A stretch of DNA of 64,000 nucleotides from BACL11 sp945865535 (GTDB lineage Bacteria; Bacteroidota; Bacteroidia; Flavobacteriales; BACL11): contig CANNBA010000010.1 of NCBI GenBank assembly GCA_947502765.1, positions 1-64,000 of the forward strand, given 5' to 3'. Each line of letters opens with the position of its first letter. Position 1 is the stretch's first letter. A program made the position numbers and the translations under genes. Shown here one piece after another: positions 17,756 to 28,276 of the stretch. The notes beneath the pieces are model-generated. The model saw only the letters and a program-made list of their open reading frames with translations, was not told where the DNA came from and ran no database searches.

Positions 17756-18140
17756 TTGCTCTAATTTTGTGAGCTATTTCCTGCATTTTCTCATCAGAGA
17801 ATTTTAATTTAGGTCTTTCAAAATTAATATCTGATACATAATTTAAGGGTACTAAATGAATATGTGCATGAGGAACTTCCAATCCAATAACAGCAATCCC
17901 AATGCGCTTACACACAATAACTTTATCCATTGCTTTAGCTACTTGTTGTGCAAATCTAAAAAGCTCTAGATATTCATCAGAAGCAATATCAAAAATATAA
18001 TCTTTTTCCTTTTTAGGAATTACTAAAACATGACCGTATGCCAATGGAAAAATATCTAAAATTGCCAAATGATTTTCATCTTCAGCTACTTTAAACGCTG
18101 GGACATCACCACTTATTATTTTAGAAAAAATACTAGCCAT
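17748..18140 (-). CDS. HIT family nucleotide-binding protein
   Basis: The 130-residue protein carries the histidine triad HAHIHLVP near residue 94 and the upstream GHVLVIPKKEKDYIFDI segment. Family members hydrolyse AMP-linked phosphoramidates or dinucleotides. The start overlaps the greA stop by one base, so the two are cotranscribed. Confidence 0.92.
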   Translation of the reverse strand: MASIFSKIISGDVPAFKVAEDENHLAILDIFPLAYGHVLVIPKKEKDYIFDIASDEYLELFRFAQQVAKAMDKVIVCKRIGIAVIGLEVPHAHIHLVPLNYVSDINFERPKLKFSDEKMQEIAHKIRATI

Positions 18141-18613
18141 TACAAAGCTTGAATATCAATAATCTCAAAATGTATAATCCCATTTGGTGTATTAATTTCA
18201 GCAATTTCACCAATAGCCTTTCCTAAAAGCCCTTTACCAATTGGAGAGGTTACAGAAATCTTTTTAGCAGCCAAATCAGCCTCTGATTCCGATACAATTG
18301 CATAAGTCATTTCTAGGCCACTAATTGTATTTTTAATTGTAGCTTTTGTAAGCAAATGCACAGTTGATATATCCATTTCTGTTTTATCCAATACCCGAGC
18401 ATTTGCAACATCATTTTCTAATTTTACAATTCTTGCCTCTAACAATCCTTGTGCTTCTTTTGCCGCATCATACTCAGCATTTTCTGATAAATCACCCTTT
18501 TCCCTCGCTTCCGCTATTTGGCTGATTACACTTGGCCGATCAACTGATTTTAAGTGCTGTAATTCAGCTTTTAACTTATCGTATCCCTCTTGTGATAGAT
18601 ATATTATGCTCAT
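18140..18613 (-). CDS. greA: Transcription elongation factor GreA
   Basis: GreA rescues backtracked RNA polymerase by stimulating transcript cleavage. The 157 residues contain the N-terminal coiled coil with the acidic tip (EAREKGDLSENAEYDAAKE, including the catalytic D-x-x-E pair) and the C-terminal FKBP-like domain ending in SPIGKGLLGKAIGEIAEINTP. Length and motifs are canonical. Confidence 0.97.
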   Translation of the reverse strand: MSIIYLSQEGYDKLKAELQHLKSVDRPSVISQIAEAREKGDLSENAEYDAAKEAQGLLEARIVKLENDVANARVLDKTEMDISTVHLLTKATIKNTISGLEMTYAIVSESEADLAAKKISVTSPIGKGLLGKAIGEIAEINTPNGIIHFEIIDIQAL

Positions 18614-18635
18614 AATTGTATAGTTTATAAATGCA

Positions 18636-18660
18636 TAAAAAGGAAGTTACCTCCCTTTTT
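18636..18660 (-). terminator. Candidate terminator between the PorV-like gene and greA
   Basis: On the minus strand AAAAAGGG-AG and CT-TCCTTTTT can form a hairpin with one mismatch and a four-base loop, ending in T-rich sequence. It lies 25 bases after the PorV-like stop, so greA probably has separate transcription. Confidence 0.6.
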
Positions 18661-18684
18661 AAACATTGTATGTTTTATTAAATT

Positions 18685-19761
18685 TTATAAATTAATTCTA
18701 GCGCCAATGGTATGCGAACCTTGGAACGGATCAGTATGTCTGTAAGAATAATCTAATCCAAATGTAGAGCCACTATCTCCCATTGGTAATTCAACAGTAA
18801 AACCAGCTGATGGTCCTCTTAATGCAGTTGTTCTCGTACTTGGAGTTCTGATGCCTTCCTCATAAGTATAGCCCATACGAAACATAACCATTTCTCTGTA
18901 AGCATATTCCCCCCCAAGTATATATTGATCTTTTTGGAATGAGTTAGAGGTAAAAGTACCAGCACCTGTAATTCTGTGTCTTTGAACATTTACATCATAG
19001 GAAATACCGATATTTAACAAGGCTGGTAATTCTAATTCTGAGGATCTTTGTTCAACAGTCATTTTATAATCATCACCAACCTGACCTCTAAATGAAAGAC
19101 CATCACCAGTAAATGACATTCTTGGCCCAACATTTTTTAAAGAAATACCAAACTTCATATTGTCTTTAGCTCCCGTTACATATTGTATACCTGCATCTAA
19201 AGCAACACCACTAGCGCCCACATTAGATATTTGTTCTGAAATTATTTTTACAGTAGCCCCTCCATAAATACTATTAGAAAATATCTTGGCGTATGAAACC
19301 GACATATTCATAAATTTAGGAGAAAAAAATCCAATACCACCATCAGGCAACTCCACAGTAGTTTTTTCAATATCACCAAAATCCATACTCATTACAGCAA
19401 AACCAAGCACCCCTGATTCTCCAACTTTTTGAGAAAAACCAAATGAACTAATAATGCATACTGCATCATCAGCACTAAACATTTTACTACCATATTGCAA
19501 CCATGATGTTTGAGAAAAAATTAATTCTGTTTTTTGTGTAAAAGCAAGTCCTGCAACATTAGAATAAATACCTTCTAAGCCTCTAACCCCAGCAATATTT
19601 GCTCCTCCCCATCCTGAAGTTCTAGCCCAAGGATTTATCAAAAGTTCAGAAGCTCCTGCTTGTCCTGCCCTTTGAGGGTTTCCTCCAAAACTTTGATTAA
19701 AAGAAATTGCTAAAAGCGCAACAACTGCAGTAGCTTTTATCCAGTTATAATTGTATTTCAT
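18685..19761 (-). CDS. PorV/PorQ-family outer membrane beta-barrel protein
   Basis: A signal peptide (about 1-27) precedes a 330-residue FadL-like barrel of the PorV/PorQ type: AGQAGASELLINPWARTSG, GLEGIYSNVAGLAF and TELIFSQTSWLQYG are the typical N-terminal hatch motifs, and the last residues TIGARINL end the barrel with an alternating strand. PorV helps release and anchor type IX secretion cargo. It follows the genes for a 1395-residue secreted protein and a TonB receptor, so this copy probably serves that system; it may not be the general PorV. Confidence 0.8.
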   Translation of the reverse strand: MKYNYNWIKATAVVALLAISFNQSFGGNPQRAGQAGASELLINPWARTSGWGGANIAGVRGLEGIYSNVAGLAFTQKTELIFSQTSWLQYGSKMFSADDAVCIISSFGFSQKVGESGVLGFAVMSMDFGDIEKTTVELPDGGIGFFSPKFMNMSVSYAKIFSNSIYGGATVKIISEQISNVGASGVALDAGIQYVTGAKDNMKFGISLKNVGPRMSFTGDGLSFRGQVGDDYKMTVEQRSSELELPALLNIGISYDVNVQRHRITGAGTFTSNSFQKDQYILGGEYAYREMVMFRMGYTYEEGIRTPSTRTTALRGPSAGFTVELPMGDSGSTFGLDYSYRHTDPFQGSHTIGARINL

Positions 19762-19799
19762 ATCTATACTATTTGTTATCGTCTATAATATTTATTTTA

Positions 19800-22700
19800 T
19801 TAGAAAGTATCTAAATCAATTGGCCTTAACGATCCAAACCATTTAATTACTTTATCTTTTTCTACATACTCTTGTGCAGTAGCATCCCATAAGTTTGCTC
19901 GCACATGAATCATATACAATCCTGATGAAATTGGAATTCCAAAGTCATTCTTTAAATCCCAATCAATAGAAGTCATGCTATCGTCTTTTTTAAGAGTACG
20001 AACTAAAGTTCCTCCAACGGTAAAAATCTTTATTCTAGCTGCACCTGGTAGATTGGTGATTTTAACTCTATTATCTAATTGGTTAATCTCATAAGAAGAA
20101 TACCCATAATAAGGATTAGGAACCGCTTTTATTGTTTCCATGGCATCTAAAGCAACATCAACATCTCCTTTTACGGGAACAATATCATCCGTATTAAAAC
20201 TATATATAGGATTAAAGCGATTTAAAGCATTTGCCTCTATGACTCTTGCTTTGGCTGAGCCTGTAAAATTAGGAGTTGCGCTAGCAATAAATGAATCTCC
20301 TGGATCATAACTAATGCCATCATAAGTTGCTGTTTGACCACCCCAAGTAGCTGCAGCATTTTGATAAGCAACTACATAAGTATTACCTGAAGTTAAATTC
20401 ATGTTTTTATCAAAGAATTTATCATCAGCCACTGTTTCGTATTGCTTATAGGGTTTTGTCACTCTCAACTTAACAGTTGCAGAATTTGAAAGATTAAGCG
20501 TTCTTCCTGGGGCTAATAAAGGGGCTCCAACCCAAGTTACATTTTTAAATACAGCCCATTTACTAGTTAAATTTGCTTGAACTAACTGAGCATAAATCCA
20601 AGCTGATTCATCATAATTTGGAGGGAAATCACAATTAGCAATATCATTGATATAATCATCAGTTCCTTTTACCCAGGATTCTCCTTTTACTACATAAATA
20701 AAATGCTTGCCTCCTAACAAATAATTACCCCCAGAAAATTGCTGGCCAATAGGTGCTGTAGGATCGTATTGTGGGAATTCATCTGTTGTAAGTTTTCCAG
20801 TTGGATTCCATAGCATATCATTTCCATTTTCAGAAGTTTGCCATGAATCCTCAGAGAAAATAATATTCAATCTTTCTCCTGTTTCTATATCAATGGCATA
20901 TCCAGGAAACCAACCCATACCCACAGTACCACTGCCATCATCATCACCATTTTTATCCACTGAAGGAGATTGTCTTAATCCCATTTTTACTTGACCCCCC
21001 TGCGCAAGTAAAGGATCGTCCTGAGCCTCAACTATACAAACTCTGCTCCACTTTGATTTATCGTCAGTTATCACAATATCCACTGAATTTAAGTTTACTA
21101 ACTTAGCCAGATTGGTAATAGAACTTTGTAAACCTGGACCATCATTAAAGTAAGAGGCAAAACGATAAGGAGCCCAAGTACCTCCAGACCACTCAAAACC
21201 ACCAAAGGCAAGATTTGTTTGGACAACTGCCCCTTCAAAAGCGCCATTAGGATCGTCTATTAAACCATAGTCACTCAAAAGCGCATTGGTCGCATTTTCA
21301 AATGATCCAGCTCTAATCCAATTAAGTCCCCACAAACTAAAAAACTCAGAATCATCATCTCTATCGGCAACCCCACTTAACCATCTGTCATTTATATTTT
21401 CGAATTCAATCGTCCCAGAAATCAAGCCATTATTCTCAATATTATTTGGATCAGTTCCAGGATTTTCAGTTTGCGCTACTTTTACATTTAATCCTAAGTT
21501 TGAAACATATTTCTCAGAGCCAACTGCAATGTCTTCGTTAGCAGATGAAATAATAGAACTATTCTCATTAAGTAGCTCCCATCTTCCATATGAAGTAATG
21601 GCTCCAGATGTAGTTAGAGTTGGATTCATTAACTTAAACATAAAATCTCCTTGGGGTATTTTAACAGGATCAACTACGGTAATTGCAATTGGACCTTTGC
21701 CTTGCTGGTAAGTTGGATATAAACTTCTATGATCTTGTGAGCCTAAAATCTCATTAATAGTTTCACTAGTTAACTCAAGAGCTATACCGCCATTTCCTTG
21801 TCCTTCTTTTCTTGTAAGTTTTACTCCATCACCATATGAAGCATTTAAAGTCATTCCTCCATTTTCTGACTCTGTAAAGTGAGGAATAGCAGAATAAACT
21901 TGAATGTTTCTTCTGCCTGAAATATAAGGTCGATTTCTACCATCATAATCAACAGCAGATACATCATAAGGAGATGCATTTTCTTCTGCTCTGTTATAGC
22001 CATAAGATAAAGACATAAAATAGTAAGTCTTATGATTTACTAGAGATGTATTTCCTAAAGCAAATTTGTCATCAGCTATTCGAAAAGAAAACTCAACCCC
22101 CTCATCAACTGTACCAATAACACCCTCACTTAATACTGATTGCACCTCCTCTATTGGTGTATAAACTCCTAAAATTGGATCCAAATATTGATTTACAATA
22201 CCAGTTACATCATCTTTTATATCACTTCTGTAAATTAATCTTGCTCTATCAGGATCAGCTAAATCAGTAGCAGAAACTGTAGCGTCCTTTAATTGATAAA
22301 CTACATAACCTTGAAATTCATAGTTTGGAGAATTTAAAAGATTATCAGGCTTAGTTATATAAGGATCTTTCTCAGAGTAAGATTCGTTAATATTATTTGA
22401 AGTCCCTCCATTTGACAAGGTAAATATTAATTCTTTATTTAATTCTCTAACGGTTACATCTGGAGCATCAGGTCCATTTAAGATATTGAAATTGTTATCA
22501 AATAATGCTTGCGCTTCTCTATCATAAATCTTTAACAATTGTATAGATGCTGTTTGACCTCCAGATTTTGCTCTTGCCCAAACAACTCCAGTAGTAATTG
22601 TATTTACCGCTCCTGGTTCAAGAGTAAAGGGCCCTGCTGATTGTAAAAATCTTCTGTCAGCAGGAACGTTACCAGCAGTTACTTCTGTCCATTCTTGGCC

Positions 22701-23987
22701 AGGAAAACTAGCATCTGATGTTCCTGGAAACATAAAATTGCATAAATCAGTAGTAGTACCACTTCCTCCACCATGTCCGTCACCACCATAAGTCATAGGA
22801 ACATTGTCCTTCCAAATTCCTCTTAAGTAGTTATAAATATCTGTGCCCCCTTCTGGGTTTCCAGTAACTGTAAAATCATTATTATAATATACAAATTTTG
22901 ACATAATAATTTGCTCTCCCGTTTCATCAACAACTCCATCTCTATCATTATCAATCCCATCTCCAGCATCTGCAATTGGTCCTTGAAAGAAATCTACTCC
23001 AATAGCAGGTGGATTAAATCCATAACCTGCAGCACCTTCATCTTCAGCATCACCATTATAACAGTAACCTAAACCTAAACCAACATCACATCCTACATAA
23101 TCGTCCAGATAATAGCCCAAATCAGCATCAACCCACTGTCCAAAATAAGTTTGATTCAATGGCAAGGTTGATCTGTTGATTATTTTATAATTATAAAAAG
23201 TCATGTCATTAACTTCATTATCAGCAGCAAAACCAAATGCTTGAGCATGAATCTCTAATCCTAATGGTTCGGCTTCACTTTCAGTATGAATATTTCCTTT
23301 ATCATTAAAAATCCAAAATAAAGTTTGATCTCCAAAAAGTTTAGCAGCATCATTTGTACCTGTAATATTGTAATCAGGATAATCGCCATCATAAGGCTCG
23401 TATAAACCATTACCATTTACATCAAAGAAAGGAGCTAAGAATTCATCTTGTCCTTGTGCAGGATCGCCATGAGCTGGCCATTCTAGAATGGAAGCAGGAA
23501 TTACATAAGTAGGATCTGTAGCAAAACGAGCAACATACTCCTCAACATCCGAACGCTCTAATTTAAAATGCTTGTCCCATTTATTACACTCCTCTGAAGA
23601 AATTGTTGCATTAGAAATATTTAAAGGTCCTGGCCAAAAATCATTTCCAGATTGACGATAAGTCATAGCAGCAACTTTTAATTGTCCACCATCATCAACA
23701 CCCCCAATCCAGAGTGCCCCTGCAAACATAGAGTGCTTGTTGCCTCCTTTAGGAATTTCATATTGAGCATCAGCTAAGTTCCACCACATATCACCCCCTC
23801 CAAGTATTAGAGCTCTTACATTATTTACATCTAGGTCTGTTTTTGATTGAGAAGGATTACATCCAGCAGCAACCTTATAATTAACTACTGATGTAGCATT
23901 AGGATTTACAACATTCTCCTTAGCAATCACTGCAAACGAGAAGAAAGCTAATGATACTGTTACTATTTGTTTTACTTTATTATTCAT
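19800..23987 (-). CDS. Large secreted/surface protein, probable type IX secretion cargo
   Basis: The 1395-residue protein starts with a signal peptide (VSLAFFSFAVIAKE). It contains Asp-rich calcium-binding-like loops (DVNGNGLYEPYDGDYPDYN, DGIDNDRDGVVDE) and many beta-rich segments without an enzyme motif I can name. The final 80 residues (RIKIFTVGGTLVRTL, SGLYMIHV) resemble the FlgD-like/T9SS type A sorting domain fold, though the usual final Lys-rich tail is absent and the protein ends IDLDTF. Position between a TonB receptor and a PorV-like gene is a recurrent Bacteroidota arrangement. Function unknown. Confidence 0.8.
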   Translation of the reverse strand: MNNKVKQIVTVSLAFFSFAVIAKENVVNPNATSVVNYKVAAGCNPSQSKTDLDVNNVRALILGGGDMWWNLADAQYEIPKGGNKHSMFAGALWIGGVDDGGQLKVAAMTYRQSGNDFWPGPLNISNATISSEECNKWDKHFKLERSDVEEYVARFATDPTYVIPASILEWPAHGDPAQGQDEFLAPFFDVNGNGLYEPYDGDYPDYNITGTNDAAKLFGDQTLFWIFNDKGNIHTESEAEPLGLEIHAQAFGFAADNEVNDMTFYNYKIINRSTLPLNQTYFGQWVDADLGYYLDDYVGCDVGLGLGYCYNGDAEDEGAAGYGFNPPAIGVDFFQGPIADAGDGIDNDRDGVVDETGEQIIMSKFVYYNNDFTVTGNPEGGTDIYNYLRGIWKDNVPMTYGGDGHGGGSGTTTDLCNFMFPGTSDASFPGQEWTEVTAGNVPADRRFLQSAGPFTLEPGAVNTITTGVVWARAKSGGQTASIQLLKIYDREAQALFDNNFNILNGPDAPDVTVRELNKELIFTLSNGGTSNNINESYSEKDPYITKPDNLLNSPNYEFQGYVVYQLKDATVSATDLADPDRARLIYRSDIKDDVTGIVNQYLDPILGVYTPIEEVQSVLSEGVIGTVDEGVEFSFRIADDKFALGNTSLVNHKTYYFMSLSYGYNRAEENASPYDVSAVDYDGRNRPYISGRRNIQVYSAIPHFTESENGGMTLNASYGDGVKLTRKEGQGNGGIALELTSETINEILGSQDHRSLYPTYQQGKGPIAITVVDPVKIPQGDFMFKLMNPTLTTSGAITSYGRWELLNENSSIISSANEDIAVGSEKYVSNLGLNVKVAQTENPGTDPNNIENNGLISGTIEFENINDRWLSGVADRDDDSEFFSLWGLNWIRAGSFENATNALLSDYGLIDDPNGAFEGAVVQTNLAFGGFEWSGGTWAPYRFASYFNDGPGLQSSITNLAKLVNLNSVDIVITDDKSKWSRVCIVEAQDDPLLAQGGQVKMGLRQSPSVDKNGDDDGSGTVGMGWFPGYAIDIETGERLNIIFSEDSWQTSENGNDMLWNPTGKLTTDEFPQYDPTAPIGQQFSGGNYLLGGKHFIYVVKGESWVKGTDDYINDIANCDFPPNYDESAWIYAQLVQANLTSKWAVFKNVTWVGAPLLAPGRTLNLSNSATVKLRVTKPYKQYETVADDKFFDKNMNLTSGNTYVVAYQNAAATWGGQTATYDGISYDPGDSFIASATPNFTGSAKARVIEANALNRFNPIYSFNTDDIVPVKGDVDVALDAMETIKAVPNPYYGYSSYEINQLDNRVKITNLPGAARIKIFTVGGTLVRTLKKDDSMTSIDWDLKNDFGIPISSGLYMIHVRANLWDATAQEYVEKDKVIKWFGSLRPIDLDTF

Positions 23988-24015
23988 AAAAAAACTATTT
24001 TTTTTCTATTCTTTA

Positions 24016-27000
24016 TTAAAATTCCAAGCTAACGCCTGCTCTAAACATTCTAGGCAAGCTATAATTATCAGTATTGTTTACTGCTAATGAGTAAAGATAT
24101 CTGAAGGCATCAGGGTCATTTTTAGCATCAATTGCATTTTGTGCTGCTGCTGATGCTAAATAACCATCATCCTCAGGATTACCCGTTGCTCTATATACAG
24201 CGATAATATTTTGAGCATCCAATAAGTTTTGTATCTGCACATATACATTAAAGAGTGAGCTCTTTTTGTCATTCCATTTAATTTCAAATTCCTTATTCAC
24301 TTTCATGTTAATACGAAATTGCCATGGCAAACGAGAACCATTTAAGCTCCCCTCAAGAGTGGATCGATCATTAATTCCATCTGCTGCTTCCTGGGTAATG
24401 TTTGATTGTCTTGAATAAGGAGTTCCCGAGCCAGCTGCTAGAGTAAAATTAACTCCTGCATTTTGAAATACTTTTGAACCAAACCAAACTGGGCCATTAT
24501 AATCTTTACCATCTCCATAATGATAATCAACTGCTGCTGAAATGGAGTGTCTCTGATCATATGAAAGTGGAATAGTGGTTCTTAAGTTAGGCTGGCCAGT
24601 ATTAACTAAACTTGCACCTGATTCTGAATTTGAACCCGTACCATCAGCAAACTGCAAAGTATAATTAGCAGTCATTTGAACATTATTAGTTCTTCTTAAA
24701 TCGTAATTAATCGACATTCCTTTTACCGTACCAAAGTCAATATTTCCATATGTATAATACTGGGCAGGATAAGCCGATAATACATTAGTAACCTGAATCA
24801 TATCTCTTAATTCTTTATAAAATGCAGAAATCTTCAAAGCAGATTTTAAGGATAAGGTTTTAGCAAAACCTAACTCATAATCAACTGTTTTTTCTGGTTT
24901 TAAGTTAGGGTTGTTTAATGTTGCCCCTACCCTATCGGCCATAAACAAATAATCAACTGGCTCAATTCTATTAAATGATGGCGGTCTTTGAGTAAGTACA
25001 TCATAGTGAGCAAAGAACTGTGCTTCATCAGAAATAGGAAATGAGAATGCTATCCTTGGCATAAACACAACTTCAGGAGTATAATCTTCAAATGCCTCAT
25101 CAACATTTACAATTCCTTTTAGTGCGTCTGTAGGATTTTTTAAGTAAGGAGCAATTTTACCTCCTGCAGCTTCAGCCAATAAACTAGGGTCAGAGATCTC
25201 TAAACCATCAGCATTATACCAAGTATCATCAGTATTGTCACGATATCCTACAATTGCAGAAGGATTTTCAATATCATCAACATAAACCACATAATCATCA
25301 CCTATAGTTGAAGGGATACCGGTTGAATTTATTAAATTCGTATTTGCATCTTTGGTATAGGCGCTATATAATAAGTGTTGATCCTTTAAAACTTGTTGGT
25401 TAGCATCATAACGATCTACCCTTAATCCAATATTAAAAATCAAATCCTCAACTGCAAATTTATCTTGTATATATCCTGCGGTATAAATAGGATTAAATGG
25501 AGCTATTAATCTATCGCTACCCTCCTCAAAGAATTTTGCAAGTGTAGGTGTTGCTGTTGGTTTATTACCATAAATATCATACCCATAATAGTATACTAAT
25601 GACGAGCCATTATTTAATAGCTCATCAGCACTAAATAAGTCCAAGGAATAAGTAGAAGGATCGTAAGAATCAATATCAATAAAATCTACCCCATTTGGAT
25701 TTAATCCTAAAACTCCTCTTAAGTTTCTGTCAAAATCTGATTGTTCTTCATCAATAAATAACCTGTCATAGTTAACAGTATCTTGATAAATTCCGTTAGC
25801 ATCAAACACAGGATAAGGATTGGATAAATCACGCTCTAAAATATGCTTGTTAGAAAGCTGACGCATTAAACCCCATAAGCCCATTGGGCTTGTACCCCAA
25901 TAATAATCTTTTCGTTGTTCAAATTCAAAACCAAAAGAAAATTCATGTGATTTGATGTCAGCAGAACCTGATGCCTTAAAACTTGTTTGAGTATCTTCTT
26001 GTTTTGCCGATCCGTTATACATTGTGCCATGATTACCATATAATGAATAAACACTTACAGGCAATTCTCCATTTCTCAATCCTTGCCCTTTTAAGTCAGC
26101 AGCTGTTCTAATAACTCCATCATTAGAGGCGTCTACACCAAAAAAATTTGACATTGTAGCTCCCTGAAAAGAATTCAAGCCATACTGAGAGAACATATCA
26201 TAATATGCGGAAGTATAATTTACTAACCCAGGATTAATACCACTTGCTTCAAAAGTATACAAAGTATCCGCCCATCCATTTAATATCCTGCCATTATAAA
26301 TAGTTCCAGTCAAAGAATCAATAGCTTGTCCATTCTGATAAATTGGTGCTTTATAAGTATTAAATTTCCCAACATAACCATAATTAAAAAGATCATCTCC
26401 ATGATTAGCATCATCAAAAGTGTATTTATTACTTGTATAGTCTCCTTGAATGGTGAAAAATGCATTTTTAATTGTTGATGCGCTTTCATCAGCATTTGAA
26501 TCTTCAGAACCAAACTTTTGAGTTAATTTACCAAACAAACGATATGTTGTTTGTGAAGAAGTTCTATTATTATCCCAAGAAAACATAGACCTCCATGCTG
26601 AAAAATCATGATTTTTATTTGCATAAAAAGAACCTCCTAATGATAGAAAGGTATTTTTAGAAGGTTGAAAATCAAGCTTTGCCTGAACATTAATTCTCTT
26701 TTGGTTTGCGTTTAGTTTAGCATCTATTAGCTCAAAGTCAGATTCTTTTAAAAAATCAGAAGAACTTAAAAACCCAGCTGTGGAATTTGGAGCTACTATA
26801 AAAGGCTTATCTCTTAATCCTTCCAACACATCATCTTTTACTTTCCATTTACCAATTGCTGAAGGATCATTGTCATCAACACTAAGCAACTCTCCTGCTA
26901 AAAAATAACCTATTATTGAATTCCCTTTTGTTCCATCAGTATTTCTCTTTTTTAAGATAGGTCCAGAAAGACCAAATCCTAAAAGGTTATAATTATAAGT

Positions 27001-27723
27001 ATCAAATAATGAAGAAGTTTCATATTCTAATCCTCCAGCAAACTTGCTAGAAGGACCTTTAGTTGTTACAGAAATAATACCACCAGTTGCATCACCATAT
27101 TTTGCTGGAACTCCACCTGTAATTACCGTAATCTGCTCTATACCAGAAGTAGGAACTCCCATAGCTCCCCTTACTTTTATTCCATCAATATAATATTCAG
27201 AAGCATCATCCCTAGATCCTCTTATATTTAGAATATCACCTTCATCTCTTTGGTAAATACCTGCAGTAGTAGCAGCTACAGAATTTATACTTCTTGTTGG
27301 TAAGGCAACAATTTCTTCTGCTGTTTTTGTTTCGCCAGAAAGATTATCTTTATCTAATAAAGGTTTTTTAAATTCAATAATTTTAACCTCTCCTATCGCA
27401 ATACCTTCTTGGAGCTTTACATTTTGATTGGTTATTTTGTTGGCAGAAATAACAACGCCTGTAATTTCAACCGTACCATATCCGACAAAAGTTGCTTTAA
27501 GAGTATAGCTGCCTGGTTCTAGTGGTTTAATTGTATAATTTCCGTCAAAATCAGTAGTGGTTCCTCCAATCTGATTTCCATTTCTTTCTGCAACAATATT
27601 TGCAAAAGGAATAGGCTCTCCGCTCATTGCATCAGTAATTACGCCTTTTAAGCTTCCTGTTTGTGCAAATGCAAAAGTTGTAATTAATGCAAATGCTGCT
27701 ATCAAATAAATTTTTTTCAACAT
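24016..27723 (-). CDS. TonB-dependent receptor with carboxypeptidase-like N-terminal domain
   Basis: This 1235-residue outer membrane receptor has a signal peptide (1-20), a carboxypeptidase-regulatory-like beta sandwich (TGSLKGVITDAMSGEPIPFAN to about 110), a plug domain (GIYQRDEGDILNIRGSRDD, GAMGVPTSGIEQITVITGGV, ATGGIISVTTKGPS) and a long barrel with RIAFSFPISDEAQFFAHYDV and a C-terminal RMFRAGVSLEF. No SusD partner follows; instead the 1395-aa secreted protein starts 28 bases downstream. Substrate unknown. A TATCTTTA element on the minus strand near 27763-27770 may be its promoter. Confidence 0.92.
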   Translation of the reverse strand: MLKKIYLIAAFALITTFAFAQTGSLKGVITDAMSGEPIPFANIVAERNGNQIGGTTTDFDGNYTIKPLEPGSYTLKATFVGYGTVEITGVVISANKITNQNVKLQEGIAIGEVKIIEFKKPLLDKDNLSGETKTAEEIVALPTRSINSVAATTAGIYQRDEGDILNIRGSRDDASEYYIDGIKVRGAMGVPTSGIEQITVITGGVPAKYGDATGGIISVTTKGPSSKFAGGLEYETSSLFDTYNYNLLGFGLSGPILKKRNTDGTKGNSIIGYFLAGELLSVDDNDPSAIGKWKVKDDVLEGLRDKPFIVAPNSTAGFLSSSDFLKESDFELIDAKLNANQKRINVQAKLDFQPSKNTFLSLGGSFYANKNHDFSAWRSMFSWDNNRTSSQTTYRLFGKLTQKFGSEDSNADESASTIKNAFFTIQGDYTSNKYTFDDANHGDDLFNYGYVGKFNTYKAPIYQNGQAIDSLTGTIYNGRILNGWADTLYTFEASGINPGLVNYTSAYYDMFSQYGLNSFQGATMSNFFGVDASNDGVIRTAADLKGQGLRNGELPVSVYSLYGNHGTMYNGSAKQEDTQTSFKASGSADIKSHEFSFGFEFEQRKDYYWGTSPMGLWGLMRQLSNKHILERDLSNPYPVFDANGIYQDTVNYDRLFIDEEQSDFDRNLRGVLGLNPNGVDFIDIDSYDPSTYSLDLFSADELLNNGSSLVYYYGYDIYGNKPTATPTLAKFFEEGSDRLIAPFNPIYTAGYIQDKFAVEDLIFNIGLRVDRYDANQQVLKDQHLLYSAYTKDANTNLINSTGIPSTIGDDYVVYVDDIENPSAIVGYRDNTDDTWYNADGLEISDPSLLAEAAGGKIAPYLKNPTDALKGIVNVDEAFEDYTPEVVFMPRIAFSFPISDEAQFFAHYDVLTQRPPSFNRIEPVDYLFMADRVGATLNNPNLKPEKTVDYELGFAKTLSLKSALKISAFYKELRDMIQVTNVLSAYPAQYYTYGNIDFGTVKGMSINYDLRRTNNVQMTANYTLQFADGTGSNSESGASLVNTGQPNLRTTIPLSYDQRHSISAAVDYHYGDGKDYNGPVWFGSKVFQNAGVNFTLAAGSGTPYSRQSNITQEAADGINDRSTLEGSLNGSRLPWQFRINMKVNKEFEIKWNDKKSSLFNVYVQIQNLLDAQNIIAVYRATGNPEDDGYLASAAAQNAIDAKNDPDAFRYLYSLAVNNTDNYSLPRMFRAGVSLEF

Positions 27724-27823
27724 AATACTGTTTCGTTTAAATAATTTTAAAGTTTGTAAAGATATAATTTTTTTAACATTGCGTTAAATAAAAATAACGT
27801 TTATTTTGCCTAAAATTGCAGCC

Positions 27824-28237
27824 GTGAAAAAATTTGCTTACTTACTACTAATCAGCATATTGATAACCAACTGTGATGATACAAATTGTTACATAGAAGA
27901 TGTTTATGTAAATGAGTATATCGATTTGAGCTTGCCAATTTACAGCGAAATTGTAACTACAGGAAACTCAATATTTGTGGAGGGTGGTGTAGAAGGAATT
28001 ATTATATATCATGGAGTTGGAAATGACTACAAAATATACGACAGAAACTGTAGCTATGAGCCATGCTTATCTTGCTCACAGATTGATACCGTAGATTCAG
28101 GGATTGCTTATTGTGGCTGTTGCACATCTGCATTTTTAATTAGTAATAACGGGGAATCAATAAATGCTCCAGCACTATTAGAATTAAAACAGTATAATTG
28201 GAGTTTAAATAATAATATTCTAAGAATATTTAATTAG
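27824..28237 (+). CDS. Rieske-like lipoprotein lacking the His ligands
   Basis: I start it at GTG 27824, which yields a lipoprotein signal MKKFAYLLLISILITNC with Cys17; the upstream TTG at 27806 would place extra residues before the signal. The mature part has the layout of a Rieske domain (YDRNCSYEP ... CGCCTSAFLISNNG ... APALLELKQY), but the ligand pattern C-x-H and C-x2-H is replaced by C-x-Y and C-x2-C, with two extra Cys (PCLSC). Cluster binding is therefore uncertain. Homologous-looking lipoproteins are common in Flavobacteriia by memory. Convergent with ahcY. Confidence 0.7.
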   Translation: MKKFAYLLLISILITNCDDTNCYIEDVYVNEYIDLSLPIYSEIVTTGNSIFVEGGVEGIIIYHGVGNDYKIYDRNCSYEPCLSCSQIDTVDSGIAYCGCCTSAFLISNNGESINAPALLELKQYNWSLNNNILRIFN

Positions 28238-28276
28238 CTGCCGGCCTTAATAATCTTCTTTCTAATTGTATCTATT

